Shown piece by piece: positions 8,402 to 17,034 of a stretch of DNA of 64,000 bases. How positions within the stretch are numbered: position 1 is the first letter of the stretch; each line of letters starts with the position of its first letter. The notes under the pieces are model-generated. The model worked only from the letters and a program-made list of their open reading frames with translations. It was not told the DNA's origin and ran no database searches. The stretch spans positions 2,074,501 to 2,138,500 of the forward strand of contig NZ_CP141184.1 in the NCBI RefSeq assembly GCF_035609205.1. Reading direction: 5' to 3'. The stretch is from Hymenobacter sp. GOD-10R. Lineage in GTDB: Bacteria > Bacteroidota > Bacteroidia > Cytophagales > Hymenobacteraceae. Position numbers and translations under genes: made by a program.

Positions 8402-9472
8402 CTAACCTGCGCTGCTAGCCTCTTGCATTTCGGCTACTAGTACCCGCACGAGTTCGGCCGCTGGCAGGGCCCGAGCTAGGGCGACGCCTTGTCCGGCCCA
8501 GTGCGCAGCAAAGTCGGTGGGGGTACCGTGTTGCTTGGCAGCCGCAATGAGCAGCTTACCAGCGTCGTAGGCTTGGGGAAAAGGAGCGACTTCTGGCCGG
8601 TCAGGTCGATCTATGTCGCGTGCGAACCGGTTGACCAGCCCACGGGCAGGCCGACCAGAAATAGTAGGAGTAATTGCCGTGAGAGGCGGCGGATTTTGTA
8701 GCAAAGCAGCCCGGTAGGTTTCATCTGCCGCCGACTCGGGGCAGCCGACGAAAGCGGTGCCCATCTGCGCCGCCACGGCACCCAGGCGCCGCACGGCTGC
8801 AATGCCTGCGCCATCCATAATGCCACCCGCCGCCACAACAGGAATACGGAGGCGTTGAACCAGCAAGCGTGTGAGCGCCAGAGTACCTAGGCCTGTATCA
8901 CCATGCTCAGGCTCGAATAGGCCGCGGTGGCCGCCTGCTTCCACTCCCTGCGCTACTACCACGTCAATACCTGCCGCTTCCACTGCTTGCGCCTCGGCCA
9001 AAGTAGTAGCAGAAGCGAGCAGCGTAGCGCCAGTAGCCCGCAAGGCAGCGAGCTGATCGGCTGTGGGCAACCCAAAGTGGAAGCTAACGACTGACGGACG
9101 CGTTTCGAGCAGCATCGCCAGCATGGCCTCATTCTCTACGAAGCTTTGGTAAGGCTTAGGCAAGCTAGTCGGCGGCTCACTACCTAGCTCTGTGAAGAAC
9201 GGTCGCAGATACTCCAGCCAACGGCTTTCGCGTGCTAAGTCGTTCTGGCTAGGGCGATGACAAAACACGTTCACATTGAAGGGCCTGTCTGTGGCCTGCC
9301 GCACTTCAGCTATCATCTGGCGTACTGCTTCTACCGAGGCGCCGCCTACCGCAATGGAGCCTAGGCCGCCAGCATTGCAAACTGCGGCTGCCAAGCTAGG
9401 GGTAGCCGTACCAGCCATTGGCGCTTGAATGATAGGATGTTCGAGGGTGAGGCGAGAACCGAGTGTCACCAT
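8402..9472 (-). CDS. Nitronate monooxygenase / 2-nitropropane dioxygenase-like flavoprotein
   Basis: The protein has about 356 residues from the ATG at 9472; an in-frame upstream ATG (9523) would add 17 residues that do not fit the family. It is an FMN-dependent TIM barrel that oxidises alkyl nitronates in characterised relatives. Signatures are PIIQAPMAGTATPSLAAAVCNAGGLGSIAVGG at the N-terminus, VVAQGVEAGGHRG and PVVAAGGIMDGAGIAA in the phosphate-binding region, and MGTAFVGCPES. The gene is single, transcribed leftward, and convergent with GH3. Physiological substrate unknown. Confidence 0.92.
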   Translation of the reverse strand: MVTLGSRLTLEHPIIQAPMAGTATPSLAAAVCNAGGLGSIAVGGASVEAVRQMIAEVRQATDRPFNVNVFCHRPSQNDLARESRWLEYLRPFFTELGSEPPTSLPKPYQSFVENEAMLAMLLETRPSVVSFHFGLPTADQLAALRATGATLLASATTLAEAQAVEAAGIDVVVAQGVEAGGHRGLFEPEHGDTGLGTLALTRLLVQRLRIPVVAAGGIMDGAGIAAVRRLGAVAAQMGTAFVGCPESAADETYRAALLQNPPPLTAITPTISGRPARGLVNRFARDIDRPDRPEVAPFPQAYDAGKLLIAAAKQHGTPTDFAAHWAGQGVALARALPAAELVRVLVAEMQEASSAG

Positions 9473-9900
9473 TCTGATAGGTAGTATAGATAAAGTGCAG
9501 GCTTTAGCACAAGGCCTGTACACTCCATCAAGGTTAAAGAAGTTGGGGCTGCAAAATAAAAACTAAAAAAAGTGCAGCGACTTTATCTGTGCTTACTGCT
9601 GACAAGTACCAAGCGTAAGTGTGCTAATAATTAGAATTAATAGAAGATTAAAATGATTATATACAGTTTGTAATCAGGATAATAGGTAGATGATATTTCT
9701 TTTACTAGGTTGAATAGGATTGTTGCAAAACAAAGGAACCGAACTTAACTACTCTCATAGCGCAATCCACCTCTAGACTAACTCCGTAAATTTCGACTTT
9801 GCTGGCCTGATCTTAGCAGATAAGCCTGTTAGACGCAAGCTCGATCCTCGACTTAAGCCCTTTCTAAGTTACTATCGTCCTATTTTAGCGCTTTATTAAG
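9473..9900. other. AT-rich divergent intergenic region
   Basis: This stretch is clearly richer in A and T than the neighbouring genes. It separates the leftward nitronate monooxygenase-like gene from a small rightward reading frame and presumably holds promoters for both. I could not identify a convincing promoter, operator or RNA in it. Confidence 0.5.
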
Positions 9901-10155
9901 TTGACACCAGATCCCCTCCTGATTTATCGTACCCACGGGTACCGGGTAGAAGTGCTGCATCACATTGGCCATTGTCAGCTCACGCGCGCGCATCATGCAG
10001 CCGCGGAGGACGTCTATATTGCCACTTGGGGCATATACAAGGTAACAGCCAAAAGCGCTGATTTGGCGCTGGCGCAGCTACGAGAATGGCGACGCGTGGA
10101 GCAACTTTATGGTCAGTTGTGGCCTCAGGAAGACGGCCAATGGCAGACCGAGTAA
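9901..10155 (+). CDS. Small hypothetical protein (84 aa, TTG start)
   Basis: This reading frame is open from just after a stop at 9886 and has no ATG near its beginning; TTG at 9901 is the best start. The product is soluble and mixed in composition, with an RTHGYRVEVLHH start and an alpha-helical SADLALAQLREWRRVEQL segment. I do not recognise a family. A hairpin terminator 37 bases downstream supports real transcription, but that hairpin can equally serve the convergent paoC gene. Confidence 0.4.
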   Translation: MTPDPLLIYRTHGYRVEVLHHIGHCQLTRAHHAAAEDVYIATWGIYKVTAKSADLALAQLREWRRVEQLYGQLWPQEDGQWQTE

Positions 10156-10191
10156 CAAACTAGCGGCTCATAACAACTCACATCAACAAAA

Positions 10192-10216
10192 AAGCCTCGC
10201 TGTATAAGCGAGGCTT
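10192..10216. terminator. Bidirectional intrinsic terminator
   Basis: Stem AAGCCTCGCT (10192-10201) and AGCGAGGCTT (10207-10216) with a five-base loop. It is flanked by A residues on the left and TTT on the right, as expected for a terminator that works on both strands between convergent genes. Confidence 0.85.
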
Positions 10217-10240
10217 TTCGTGCAACGGTTAGGCTATGAA

Positions 10241-12466
10241 TTACAATAGCTTATCCAAGGTAATGGGGAAATCACGGACGCGCTTGCCGGTAGCGTGATA
10301 AATAGCGTTACCGACTGCGGCGGCCACCCCGACAATACCAATCTCTCCGAGGCCCTTAGCGCCTAATGGGTTCACAATGTCGTCGTGCTCTTCGACGAAG
10401 ATCACCTCAATATCATGAATATCAGCGTTGACGGCTACGTGGTATTCAGCCAAGCTATGGTTCATAAAGCGACCTAGGTTGTGGTCGAGCACGCTTTCTT
10501 CGTGCAAGGCCATGCTAATACCCCACACCACACCGCCGACGATTTGGCTATGGGCGGTTTTGGGGCTGATTACGCGGCCACCAGCAATAGCACTCACCAC
10601 GCGGCGGACGCAAATCTGACCTAGGTCCTCGTCTACTTCTACTTCCACAAACACCGCCGAGTGCGTGTTGCGGGCGTATTTCATCTGTTTCAGAAGGTTA
10701 GGTATTGAGGTAGTTTCCTCCTCAATGAAGTTTACTTCGCCCTGACGCATGGCATCAATGATGGACACCCCGGAAGCGTAGTCGCCTTTCAGCTGCACCT
10801 TGCCATCCACAAATTCCACATCCTCGAAGCTAGCGCCCGACAGCGGCGAATCCTTTACCTTCTTAGCGAGCTTAAGCAGCTTCTTACCAACTGCTTCGCA
10901 GGCTTCTTTCACAGCTGTGCCTACTGAAGATACGGTCCAGGAGCCGCCTTGCAAGGGGGCTTGCGGCAGCGTGGTATCCCCAAGCTTGAAGGTCACATCC
11001 TCCAGCGGCAGACCTAGGGTCTCGGCTGCAATCATCGTCATGGCCGTGTAGGTACCAGTGCCGATATCGGCAGTACCGCTGCCCACTACCAGTTTGCCGT
11101 CGATGGAAAGGTTGGCTTTGGCGGCCGCTTTCTGCTGCTGCGCATCCCACATGCCCGTAGCTACGCCCCAGCCGATAAGCTTTGTGCCTTCGCGGGTCGA
11201 GCGGGGTAGGGGCTTGCGCTTAGCCCAACCAAACTTCTCTGCCCCTTGGTGGTAACACTCCCGCAAGGCTTTGCTCGAGAAAGGCTTGCCCTCGAACTCG
11301 TTTTCTTCGGCGTAGTTGATCAGGCGCAGCTCCAAGGGGTCGATGTTGAGCTTATAGGATAGCTCATCCATTGCCGTCTCGGTGGCCAAGATGCCCGTCG
11401 CCGCGCCTGGTGCGCGCATATCGAGCGGCGTAAACAGGTCAAGGTTGCGCAGGTAATACCCTAGCTTCACGTTGTCGCAGTGGTAGAGCGAGCCCGACCA
11501 GTTCACAATCACCTCAGTGTACTCTTCAAAGCGAGAGGTTTCAGACAACGCTTCGTGCTTGATGGCTTGCAACGAACCATCGTTGGCAGCACCAAGCGAT
11601 ACGGTTTGAAGCGTGCCAGGGCGGTGCCCGAAGCTAAACATCTGCTGACGCGTGAGGACCACGCGCACCGAGCGTTTTAGCTCCAAAGCGGCCATCACGG
11701 ATAGGTACAGCTGGTATTGCGGCCGCAGGCCCGAGCCAAAACCCCCGCCCACAAACGGCGAAATTACGCGTGCTTCCTCCTTGCTCAGCCCGAATACCTT
11801 GGTTACGTACTCTTGGCTATTGAAGGCGCCCTGGATTTTGTCGTAAATCTTCAGCTTGCCGTCCTCTTCCATGATCACCGTGGTAGCAAACATCTCCATC
11901 GGGTTATGGTGCTCGGGCATGTGGAAGTATTCCGCTTCAAACTGCACATCGGCTTGCTTGAAGGCTTTGTCGGCGTTGCCGCGGTCTTTGGGTGGCGTAA
12001 AGCCCGACTTGCCTTTTGGTGCTTTGTGACCTTTCGGGATTCTTCGCAGGTCAGTTTCGGGCTTTTCGGCTTCGTACTCCACCTTCACCAGCGACGCAGC
12101 GTAGCGGGCTACTTCGAAGGAATCGGCTACTACCAAGCCAATCGGCTGTTGGCTGAATTTGATTTCGGCGCTGTAGAGAGGCTTAAACGGCGAGCCAGCG
12201 ACGGAGTCTTGATCCTTGAAATTTCGGTCGAAGTGAGACGGCCGAGGGGCGTTTTCGTGCGTGAACACTTGCAGAACGCCGTCTAGGCTCAGTGCCTGTG
12301 AGGCATCAATTTTCTTGATTTTGCCCTTGGCAATGGCGCTTGAAAGCACAAAGCCATAGGTCAAACCGGGCGTATTAAACTCCGCGGCGTATTTAGCCTC
12401 GCCTGTTACTTTGGCGCGACCATCCACGCGGCTGGTCGGTTTGCCGACATAGGTAGTTGCTGCCAT
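10241..12466 (-). CDS. paoC: Xanthine dehydrogenase-family molybdenum cofactor-binding subunit (PaoC/YagR type)
   Basis: This 741-residue large subunit binds molybdopterin and carries the active site of an aldehyde-oxidising or related molybdenum hydroxylase. The N-terminal part is the aldehyde oxidase a/b hammerhead domain (KPTSRVDGRAKVTGEAKYAAEF). The Moco-binding part includes FVGGGFGSGLRPQYQ, DMRAPGAATG, GTADIGTGTYTAM and PLQGGSWTVSSVG, and ends with KGLGEIGIVGVAAAVGNAI, whose Glu is the conserved catalytic base of the family. It overlaps the upstream FAD subunit by one base (TAATG), forming a small-medium-large subunit operon like paoABC. No XdhC/PaoD-type maturation gene lies beside it. 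Substrate unknown. Confidence 0.93.
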   Translation of the reverse strand: MAATTYVGKPTSRVDGRAKVTGEAKYAAEFNTPGLTYGFVLSSAIAKGKIKKIDASQALSLDGVLQVFTHENAPRPSHFDRNFKDQDSVAGSPFKPLYSAEIKFSQQPIGLVVADSFEVARYAASLVKVEYEAEKPETDLRRIPKGHKAPKGKSGFTPPKDRGNADKAFKQADVQFEAEYFHMPEHHNPMEMFATTVIMEEDGKLKIYDKIQGAFNSQEYVTKVFGLSKEEARVISPFVGGGFGSGLRPQYQLYLSVMAALELKRSVRVVLTRQQMFSFGHRPGTLQTVSLGAANDGSLQAIKHEALSETSRFEEYTEVIVNWSGSLYHCDNVKLGYYLRNLDLFTPLDMRAPGAATGILATETAMDELSYKLNIDPLELRLINYAEENEFEGKPFSSKALRECYHQGAEKFGWAKRKPLPRSTREGTKLIGWGVATGMWDAQQQKAAAKANLSIDGKLVVGSGTADIGTGTYTAMTMIAAETLGLPLEDVTFKLGDTTLPQAPLQGGSWTVSSVGTAVKEACEAVGKKLLKLAKKVKDSPLSGASFEDVEFVDGKVQLKGDYASGVSIIDAMRQGEVNFIEEETTSIPNLLKQMKYARNTHSAVFVEVEVDEDLGQICVRRVVSAIAGGRVISPKTAHSQIVGGVVWGISMALHEESVLDHNLGRFMNHSLAEYHVAVNADIHDIEVIFVEEHDDIVNPLGAKGLGEIGIVGVAAAVGNAIYHATGKRVRDFPITLDKLL

Positions 12467-13458
12467 TATTTCTTTTTCATTTCGGTGGCCATCACCAGCG
12501 CCCGCACGATAGCGCGGTGAGCTAGCTCAATCTTGAATGTGTTCGAGCCGAAGCCCTTAGCGCCTTGCAACAGGGCATCGGCCACTTTGCGGAAGTTCTC
12601 CTTCGTCGCTTTTTGGCCTTTCAGCAGCGCTTCCGCCTCAGGCTTGCGCCATGGCTTGTGCGCCACACCGCCAAGGGCCACACGGGCTTCCCGTACGGTG
12701 TCGCCTTCGAGGTCGAGGCCCACCGCAACGGATACCAGCGCGAAAGCATAGCTAGCTCGGTCGCGCAGCTTGAGGTAAGTGTAGTTCTTGGCGAAGCCTT
12801 CGGCTGGCAAATCGATGCTAGTCACGATTTCGCCAGCTTTCACGGTGTTGTCGTACTGGGGCTCATTGCCGGGCAAGCGGTGGAAATCCTCGAACTCGAT
12901 TTGCCGCTCACCTTCTGGCCCTTTCACGTTCACTACGGCGCCGAGCGCAGCCAACGCCACACACATATCGGAGGGGTGTGTGGCAATGCATTGCTCGCTG
13001 GTACCTAAGATGGCGTGAATACGGTTGAAACCCGTGATGGCAGAGCAGCCCGAGCCGGGTTCCCGCTTGTTGCACGGCGTGGCCGTGTCGTAGAAGTAGT
13101 AGCAGCGGGTGCGCTGAAACAGGTTGCCGCCATCGGTAGCCATGTTGCGCAGCTGCGCGGAAGCACCAGCCAGAATGGTTTTGGAGAGCAACGGATAGCG
13201 CTCTACTACCTCGGGGTGGTAGGCCGTATCGGCGTTGGTCACGAGAGCACCTAGGCGGAGACCACCAGCGGCGTTGGGTTCTACTTGTTGCAAAGGCAAA
13301 CGCGTGATGTCCACCAAACGGTCAGGACGCTCCACGTTTTCCTTCATTAGATCCAGAATGTTGGTGCCGCCCGCAATGAACTTAGCCGCCTTATCCTGCG
13401 TGACTTCGCGCACAGCGGTATCGACCTCGTTGGCGCGGGTATAGGAAAAACTGTTCAT
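12466..13458 (-). CDS. paoB: FAD-binding subunit of molybdenum hydroxylase (PaoB/YagS type)
   Basis: This 330-residue middle subunit carries electrons between the molybdenum and iron-sulfur sites. The FAD-binding motifs AKFIAGGTNILDLMKE and LRNMATDGGNLFQRTRCYYFYD are present. The cysteine-containing stretch that follows (RTRCYYF, TPCNKREPGSGCSAI, SEQCIATHPSDMCVALAAL) matches the extra [4Fe-4S] cluster region known for PaoB-like subunits. The C-terminal CO-dehydrogenase flavoprotein domain includes VALGGVAHKPWR. It lies 3 bases after paoA and overlaps paoC by one base. Confidence 0.93.
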   Translation of the reverse strand: MNSFSYTRANEVDTAVREVTQDKAAKFIAGGTNILDLMKENVERPDRLVDITRLPLQQVEPNAAGGLRLGALVTNADTAYHPEVVERYPLLSKTILAGASAQLRNMATDGGNLFQRTRCYYFYDTATPCNKREPGSGCSAITGFNRIHAILGTSEQCIATHPSDMCVALAALGAVVNVKGPEGERQIEFEDFHRLPGNEPQYDNTVKAGEIVTSIDLPAEGFAKNYTYLKLRDRASYAFALVSVAVGLDLEGDTVREARVALGGVAHKPWRKPEAEALLKGQKATKENFRKVADALLQGAKGFGSNTFKIELAHRAIVRALVMATEMKKK

Positions 13459-13461
13459 CTG

Positions 13462-13992
13462 TTATTGGTTAGGCTGACTTACTTTCAAGGCCTGCTCTAC
13501 GGCGGCCACAATACCGGGGTAAGCACCGCAGCGGCAGATATTGCCACTCATTAGCTCCCGAATGTCATCAGTGGTTTTCGCGTGGCCTTCGTTAATCAGG
13601 CCTACGGCCGAGCAGATTTGGCCTGGTGTGCAGTAGCCGCACTGGAAAGCATCATGCTCAATAAATGCTTCTTGAACGGGGTGCAGCTGGTCCCCTTTGC
13701 TCAAGCCTTCGATGGTCGTGATTTCGCAACCATCTTTCATCACGGCTAGGGTGAGGCAGGAGTTGATGCGTTTGCCATCAACCAGCACCGTACAGGCGCC
13801 ACACTGGCCATGGTCGCAGCCCTTCTTGGTGCCCGTTAGATCGAGGTACTCGCGCAGAAGATCGAGCAAGGAGGTCCACGGGGCTACTTCGAGCTGTTTT
13901 TCGGCGCCATTAATGGTGAGCGTTACGCGCTGCATAGGCGGCAACCCTACGGCCACGCTGCCGACTGGTTCAGTTAAAATTTTAGTGCTCAT
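13462..13992 (-). CDS. paoA: [2Fe-2S] subunit of molybdenum hydroxylase (PaoA/YagT type)
   Basis: This 176-residue small subunit has a plant-ferredoxin-like [2Fe-2S] domain (CDHGQCGACTVLVDG with a later Cys in RINSCL). A second helical [2Fe-2S] domain follows (FQCGYCTPGQI and NICRCGAYPGIV). The E. coli counterpart has a twin-arginine signal; this one begins MSTKILTEPVGSVAVG with no twin arginine or hydrophobic segment, so the complex is probably cytoplasmic. It is the first gene of the three-gene operon. Confidence 0.93.
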   Translation of the reverse strand: MSTKILTEPVGSVAVGLPPMQRVTLTINGAEKQLEVAPWTSLLDLLREYLDLTGTKKGCDHGQCGACTVLVDGKRINSCLTLAVMKDGCEITTIEGLSKGDQLHPVQEAFIEHDAFQCGYCTPGQICSAVGLINEGHAKTTDDIRELMSGNICRCGAYPGIVAAVEQALKVSQPNQ

Positions 13993-14606
13993 AGAGCAGA
14001 TAGTATGTAGGTGGTTGGATAAACAGAAGCAAGTGGGGCTGACACAATCGGATGAGCGCCCTTATCGAAGAGGTCACCTAATGCCAAGCGCACTACTAAG
14101 CTGCACGAGGTCTGTGCCCACTAGAATTGGTTCTGATAGTACGCCTACTGTAGAACTTGGTTAACTAGATTGATTCTAATGAATAGCACGTATCTGCTTG
14201 ATATAGCGTGCTATACAAGCGTATATAGCGGTAGCAGCTGTGAAGGGCAAGCGCAACAGTATCAGCTTATTGAAGCTAGTATAGTTGTGCCTTACTAGTC
14301 TGAGGAAGAGGCCAAAAGAAATAGGGTGCAGGGGCTAAGAGAAGGAGGGAAGCATCCGGGGCACGCCGTTATGAATATCATCGTCCGGACCCTGCGGCTT
14401 AGGTGCAGAACTACGGCAGCGGCCTAGCAAGGCAGCATACGATGCAATAGCTCTATTGTATTTTCCTAGTCGTGTTCCTTGAATGGTGCTACTATCTAGT
14501 ATAATCCATTAACAATAGCATAAGGGTTTATGAAGAATAAAAGAGAATATATACTCTATGCCAATTAATACTTGATAATAGATTATCGTAGGCTATAGTT
14601 GAGAGT
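13993..14606. other. Intergenic region upstream of paoA, no gene seen
   Basis: These roughly 600 bases lie between the paoA start and the 3' end of the acyltransferase gene. The half next to the acyltransferase gene is AT-rich. No reading frame here looks coding, and I saw no convincing hairpin or riboswitch. The promoter of the pao operon must lie at its left edge. Confidence 0.4.
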
Positions 14607-15743
14607 TTAATGCGGGTTTTTTCGTAAAAGCCGATTCGCTAAAAGATTACGTATAGGCTCATCATATAGCTTCAAGCATAAATAAGCTAACACGATACAC
14701 CCAACAACAAGCGATATGGTACCAGGTAAAGATTGTGTGAATGTAAGATTATTGTTTTTAACCCAAGCATAATACAGATAAATGAATGGGTAATGTACCA
14801 TATATAAAGGGTAAGAAATATCTCCTAGGAATTTGCATAATCGGGTCGTTGTATTATCAGTTGTCCTGCCTGAAGCTCCGAAATAAACGAGCAAAGGAAA
14901 AATAATAGCGAAGCAGGCTGTGTCATATAAGCCGTTCATCCATAAGTTTTCGCTGCCGCCAATTCTCGGTATTGCTGCTACAATAACAATAGCTAAGCTA
15001 CCCAACCAAAAAGTCCCTTTTACATAGGTAGGTTTAAATACGCGAGATAAGAGCAATCCTGCCGAGAACGAGAATAATAGACGCAAAGAACCACCGACTA
15101 TATTCTCTTCTGTTAAAGCAAATCCGACGCATATATCGCCGTATGGCCCCCAAATGGCAAATGCTGCCAAGCCGCAACCTGCAACTAGAACTAGTGCAGA
15201 AAGTGCTTTAGTCGGAAGCTTACGGATGAAGAACGCGTAGAGGATAGTGCCAACATATTCAAAAAACAACGACCAAGTTGGACCGTTCAACGGAAACATT
15301 TCACCGACTCCCCGAATCTCATGACTCGGGGTAGCCGGAATTAAGCAAGCATTTATCAGCGTAGCTACAAATAACCTAGGAGCAGATATTTTTGAAACGT
15401 CCCAAGTAGCGCAACCTTGAAAGTAGAACATGATGGCTCCAATAATAGCCCCAAGTACTACCATAGGATGCAGACGTATAAACCTACGTTTGATGAAGTC
15501 TGTTATGCTCATCGTTTTCCATCGGTCGTCATAAGCATAGCCAACAACAAAACCGGATAGAATAAAGAAAAAATCGACGGCCAAATACCCGTGATTGATT
15601 TTTTGATCTATATGGCTGGTTGCATAGGCTTCGAATAAGTGAAAACATACAACTGTTATTGCCGCTACTCCACGTAATCCGTCGAGTATAGTATAATGTG
15701 GTTTTGTGTCCGAAAATGCAGCAGAATTTTTGTCGTTTAGCAT
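14607..15743 (-). CDS. Acyltransferase family 3 membrane protein
   Basis: This 378-residue multi-pass protein is of the OatA/NodX-like acyltransferase 3 family, which transfers acetyl or other acyl groups to cell-surface sugars or glycans. The N-terminal signature is LDGLRGVAAITVVCFHLFE with the conserved His, followed by AVDFFFILSGFVVGYAY and the RR-containing FIKRRFIRLHP segment. About ten hydrophobic helices follow. Base composition is visibly more AT-rich, with many ATA and TTA codons, than flanking genes. It also stands alone between two gaps of about 400-600 bases, which suggests recent acquisition. The acceptor is unknown. Confidence 0.92.
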   Translation of the reverse strand: MLNDKNSAAFSDTKPHYTILDGLRGVAAITVVCFHLFEAYATSHIDQKINHGYLAVDFFFILSGFVVGYAYDDRWKTMSITDFIKRRFIRLHPMVVLGAIIGAIMFYFQGCATWDVSKISAPRLFVATLINACLIPATPSHEIRGVGEMFPLNGPTWSLFFEYVGTILYAFFIRKLPTKALSALVLVAGCGLAAFAIWGPYGDICVGFALTEENIVGGSLRLLFSFSAGLLLSRVFKPTYVKGTFWLGSLAIVIVAAIPRIGGSENLWMNGLYDTACFAIIFPLLVYFGASGRTTDNTTTRLCKFLGDISYPLYMVHYPFIYLYYAWVKNNNLTFTQSLPGTISLVVGCIVLAYLCLKLYDEPIRNLLANRLLRKNPH

Positions 15744-16150
15744 TGATATTCGTTTAGCAGTAGAGCTGGTTTAAAAATGTATAAGCACGCAGTTGTGATT
15801 TGATAAGTACTTAAATGATCCGTGCAAATTAACGCCGTATTCCACCAGCTTGATGAGTTCATCCTAGCAAATGGTTGCTCTGTTTTCAAAAGCATCAGTA
15901 TCACTTAAAATTAGTCAACTGATTTCCCTCAACTACTTCTAAAATCAGTTTGCGCAGTTTTTATTCATCCTACCAACTTTTGAGCTAGCCCTAAGATAGA
16001 TTGATTCTGTTTCTTGTAGGCTTGCTCCACTTGTTCCTCACTACCTTGGAACGCTCTACTAACAAGGCGGCGACTACTGCCCGCGCTTCGCGTCGAAGTA
16101 GGTTTCCTGACCAAAACGCGCCCAGCTAGCACGCGCTACTCCCTTTTCAC
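15744..16150. other. Divergent intergenic region
   Basis: AT-rich gap between the leftward acyltransferase gene and the rightward AraC gene. It should contain both promoters. I saw no clear palindrome or gene. Confidence 0.35.
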
Positions 16151-16969
16151 ATGCAGCACCAAGAAGTTGAACCTCCGGAAGAGCTTCGGGATACTATCAA
16201 GGATTTTTGGCATATCAGCAGAGACTTTGGCGAACGGCCAACGAGTTTTGAAGTGACGCCGGATGGCTACGCGGAAATTATATTCTATTTTGGTAGCCCC
16301 TGTAGCATGTCGACGACGGACGGCTTGCAGCTTCTGCCTTCTCCGTTTCTGGTGGGGCTGCTCAACCAACCCGTTCTGTTTTACGCGCAAAACCGGTTGG
16401 AAATCATTGGTATCAAGTGCTTTCCCTGGGCCGTATTCGAGTTGCTCGACCTGCCTTCCAGTAAAGGCGGCGTACGCATCTTTGAGCATCCTATCGCCCA
16501 GTTACAAGCCACCTTGGCAACGTGTATTCAGGTGGGTAACATAGCCGAGGCACTCACGCAGGTGATGCAGTATTTCAGACAGGCCCGGTCGCAGATGGTT
16601 ACCGACCGGTTGCTCGGCAAAGCGGGCGGAGCTATGCGGGCGGCGAACGGCACTCTGCCAGTTAGCCAGGTGGCAACGGCAGCGCATGCCACGGTTCGAA
16701 CGCTGGAGCGAAAGTTTAAGCAAGCGGCCGGCTACACGGTAAAAGATGTGTCGGGGCTAATGCGCTTTGAGCAGGCGCGCAACCACCTCTGGCTGGACCC
16801 AACGGCCAACTTAGCCAGCTTAGCGCAGGAGCTAGGTTATACTGATCAATCGCACCTAGGCCGGGAATTCAAACGCTACAATGGCACGACGCCTGCGGCC
16901 TTCGCCCGCAAAGCAAGACGCTGGCAACAGACCGTAAGCACCGATTTTGTCGCGTTTATTCTATCCTAG
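16151..16969 (+). CDS. AraC-family regulator with DUF6597-like sensor domain
   Basis: The 272-residue regulator has an N-terminal region typical of DUF6597 AraC proteins (EELRDTIKDFWHIS, then VTPDGYAEIIFYFG, LVGLLNQPV and IIGIKCFPWAVFELL). A C-terminal double helix-turn-helix follows (VSQVATAAHATVRTLERKFKQAAGYTVKDVSGLMRFEQAR, then LASLAQELGYTDQSHLGREFKRYNGTTPAAF). It lies 65 bases before an FAD monooxygenase gene on the same strand and may control it. Ligand unknown. Confidence 0.9.
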   Translation: MQHQEVEPPEELRDTIKDFWHISRDFGERPTSFEVTPDGYAEIIFYFGSPCSMSTTDGLQLLPSPFLVGLLNQPVLFYAQNRLEIIGIKCFPWAVFELLDLPSSKGGVRIFEHPIAQLQATLATCIQVGNIAEALTQVMQYFRQARSQMVTDRLLGKAGGAMRAANGTLPVSQVATAAHATVRTLERKFKQAAGYTVKDVSGLMRFEQARNHLWLDPTANLASLAQELGYTDQSHLGREFKRYNGTTPAAFARKARRWQQTVSTDFVAFILS

Positions 16970-17034
16970 TGTTGGCGCGTTCCAGAATTTTGTAGTGCCA
17001 TCAGGCTAGCACTAACGAACAAAATTGACTGGAA

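Noticed and set aside
11717..12286. 189-codon open frame antisense to the molybdenum subunit gene
   Set aside because: It is a shadow of paoC; the paoC frame has clear family motifs throughout.
13993..14606. Molybdenum cofactor riboswitch before paoA
   Set aside because: I could not find a folded structure resembling the known Moco motif; the region is plain AT-rich sequence.
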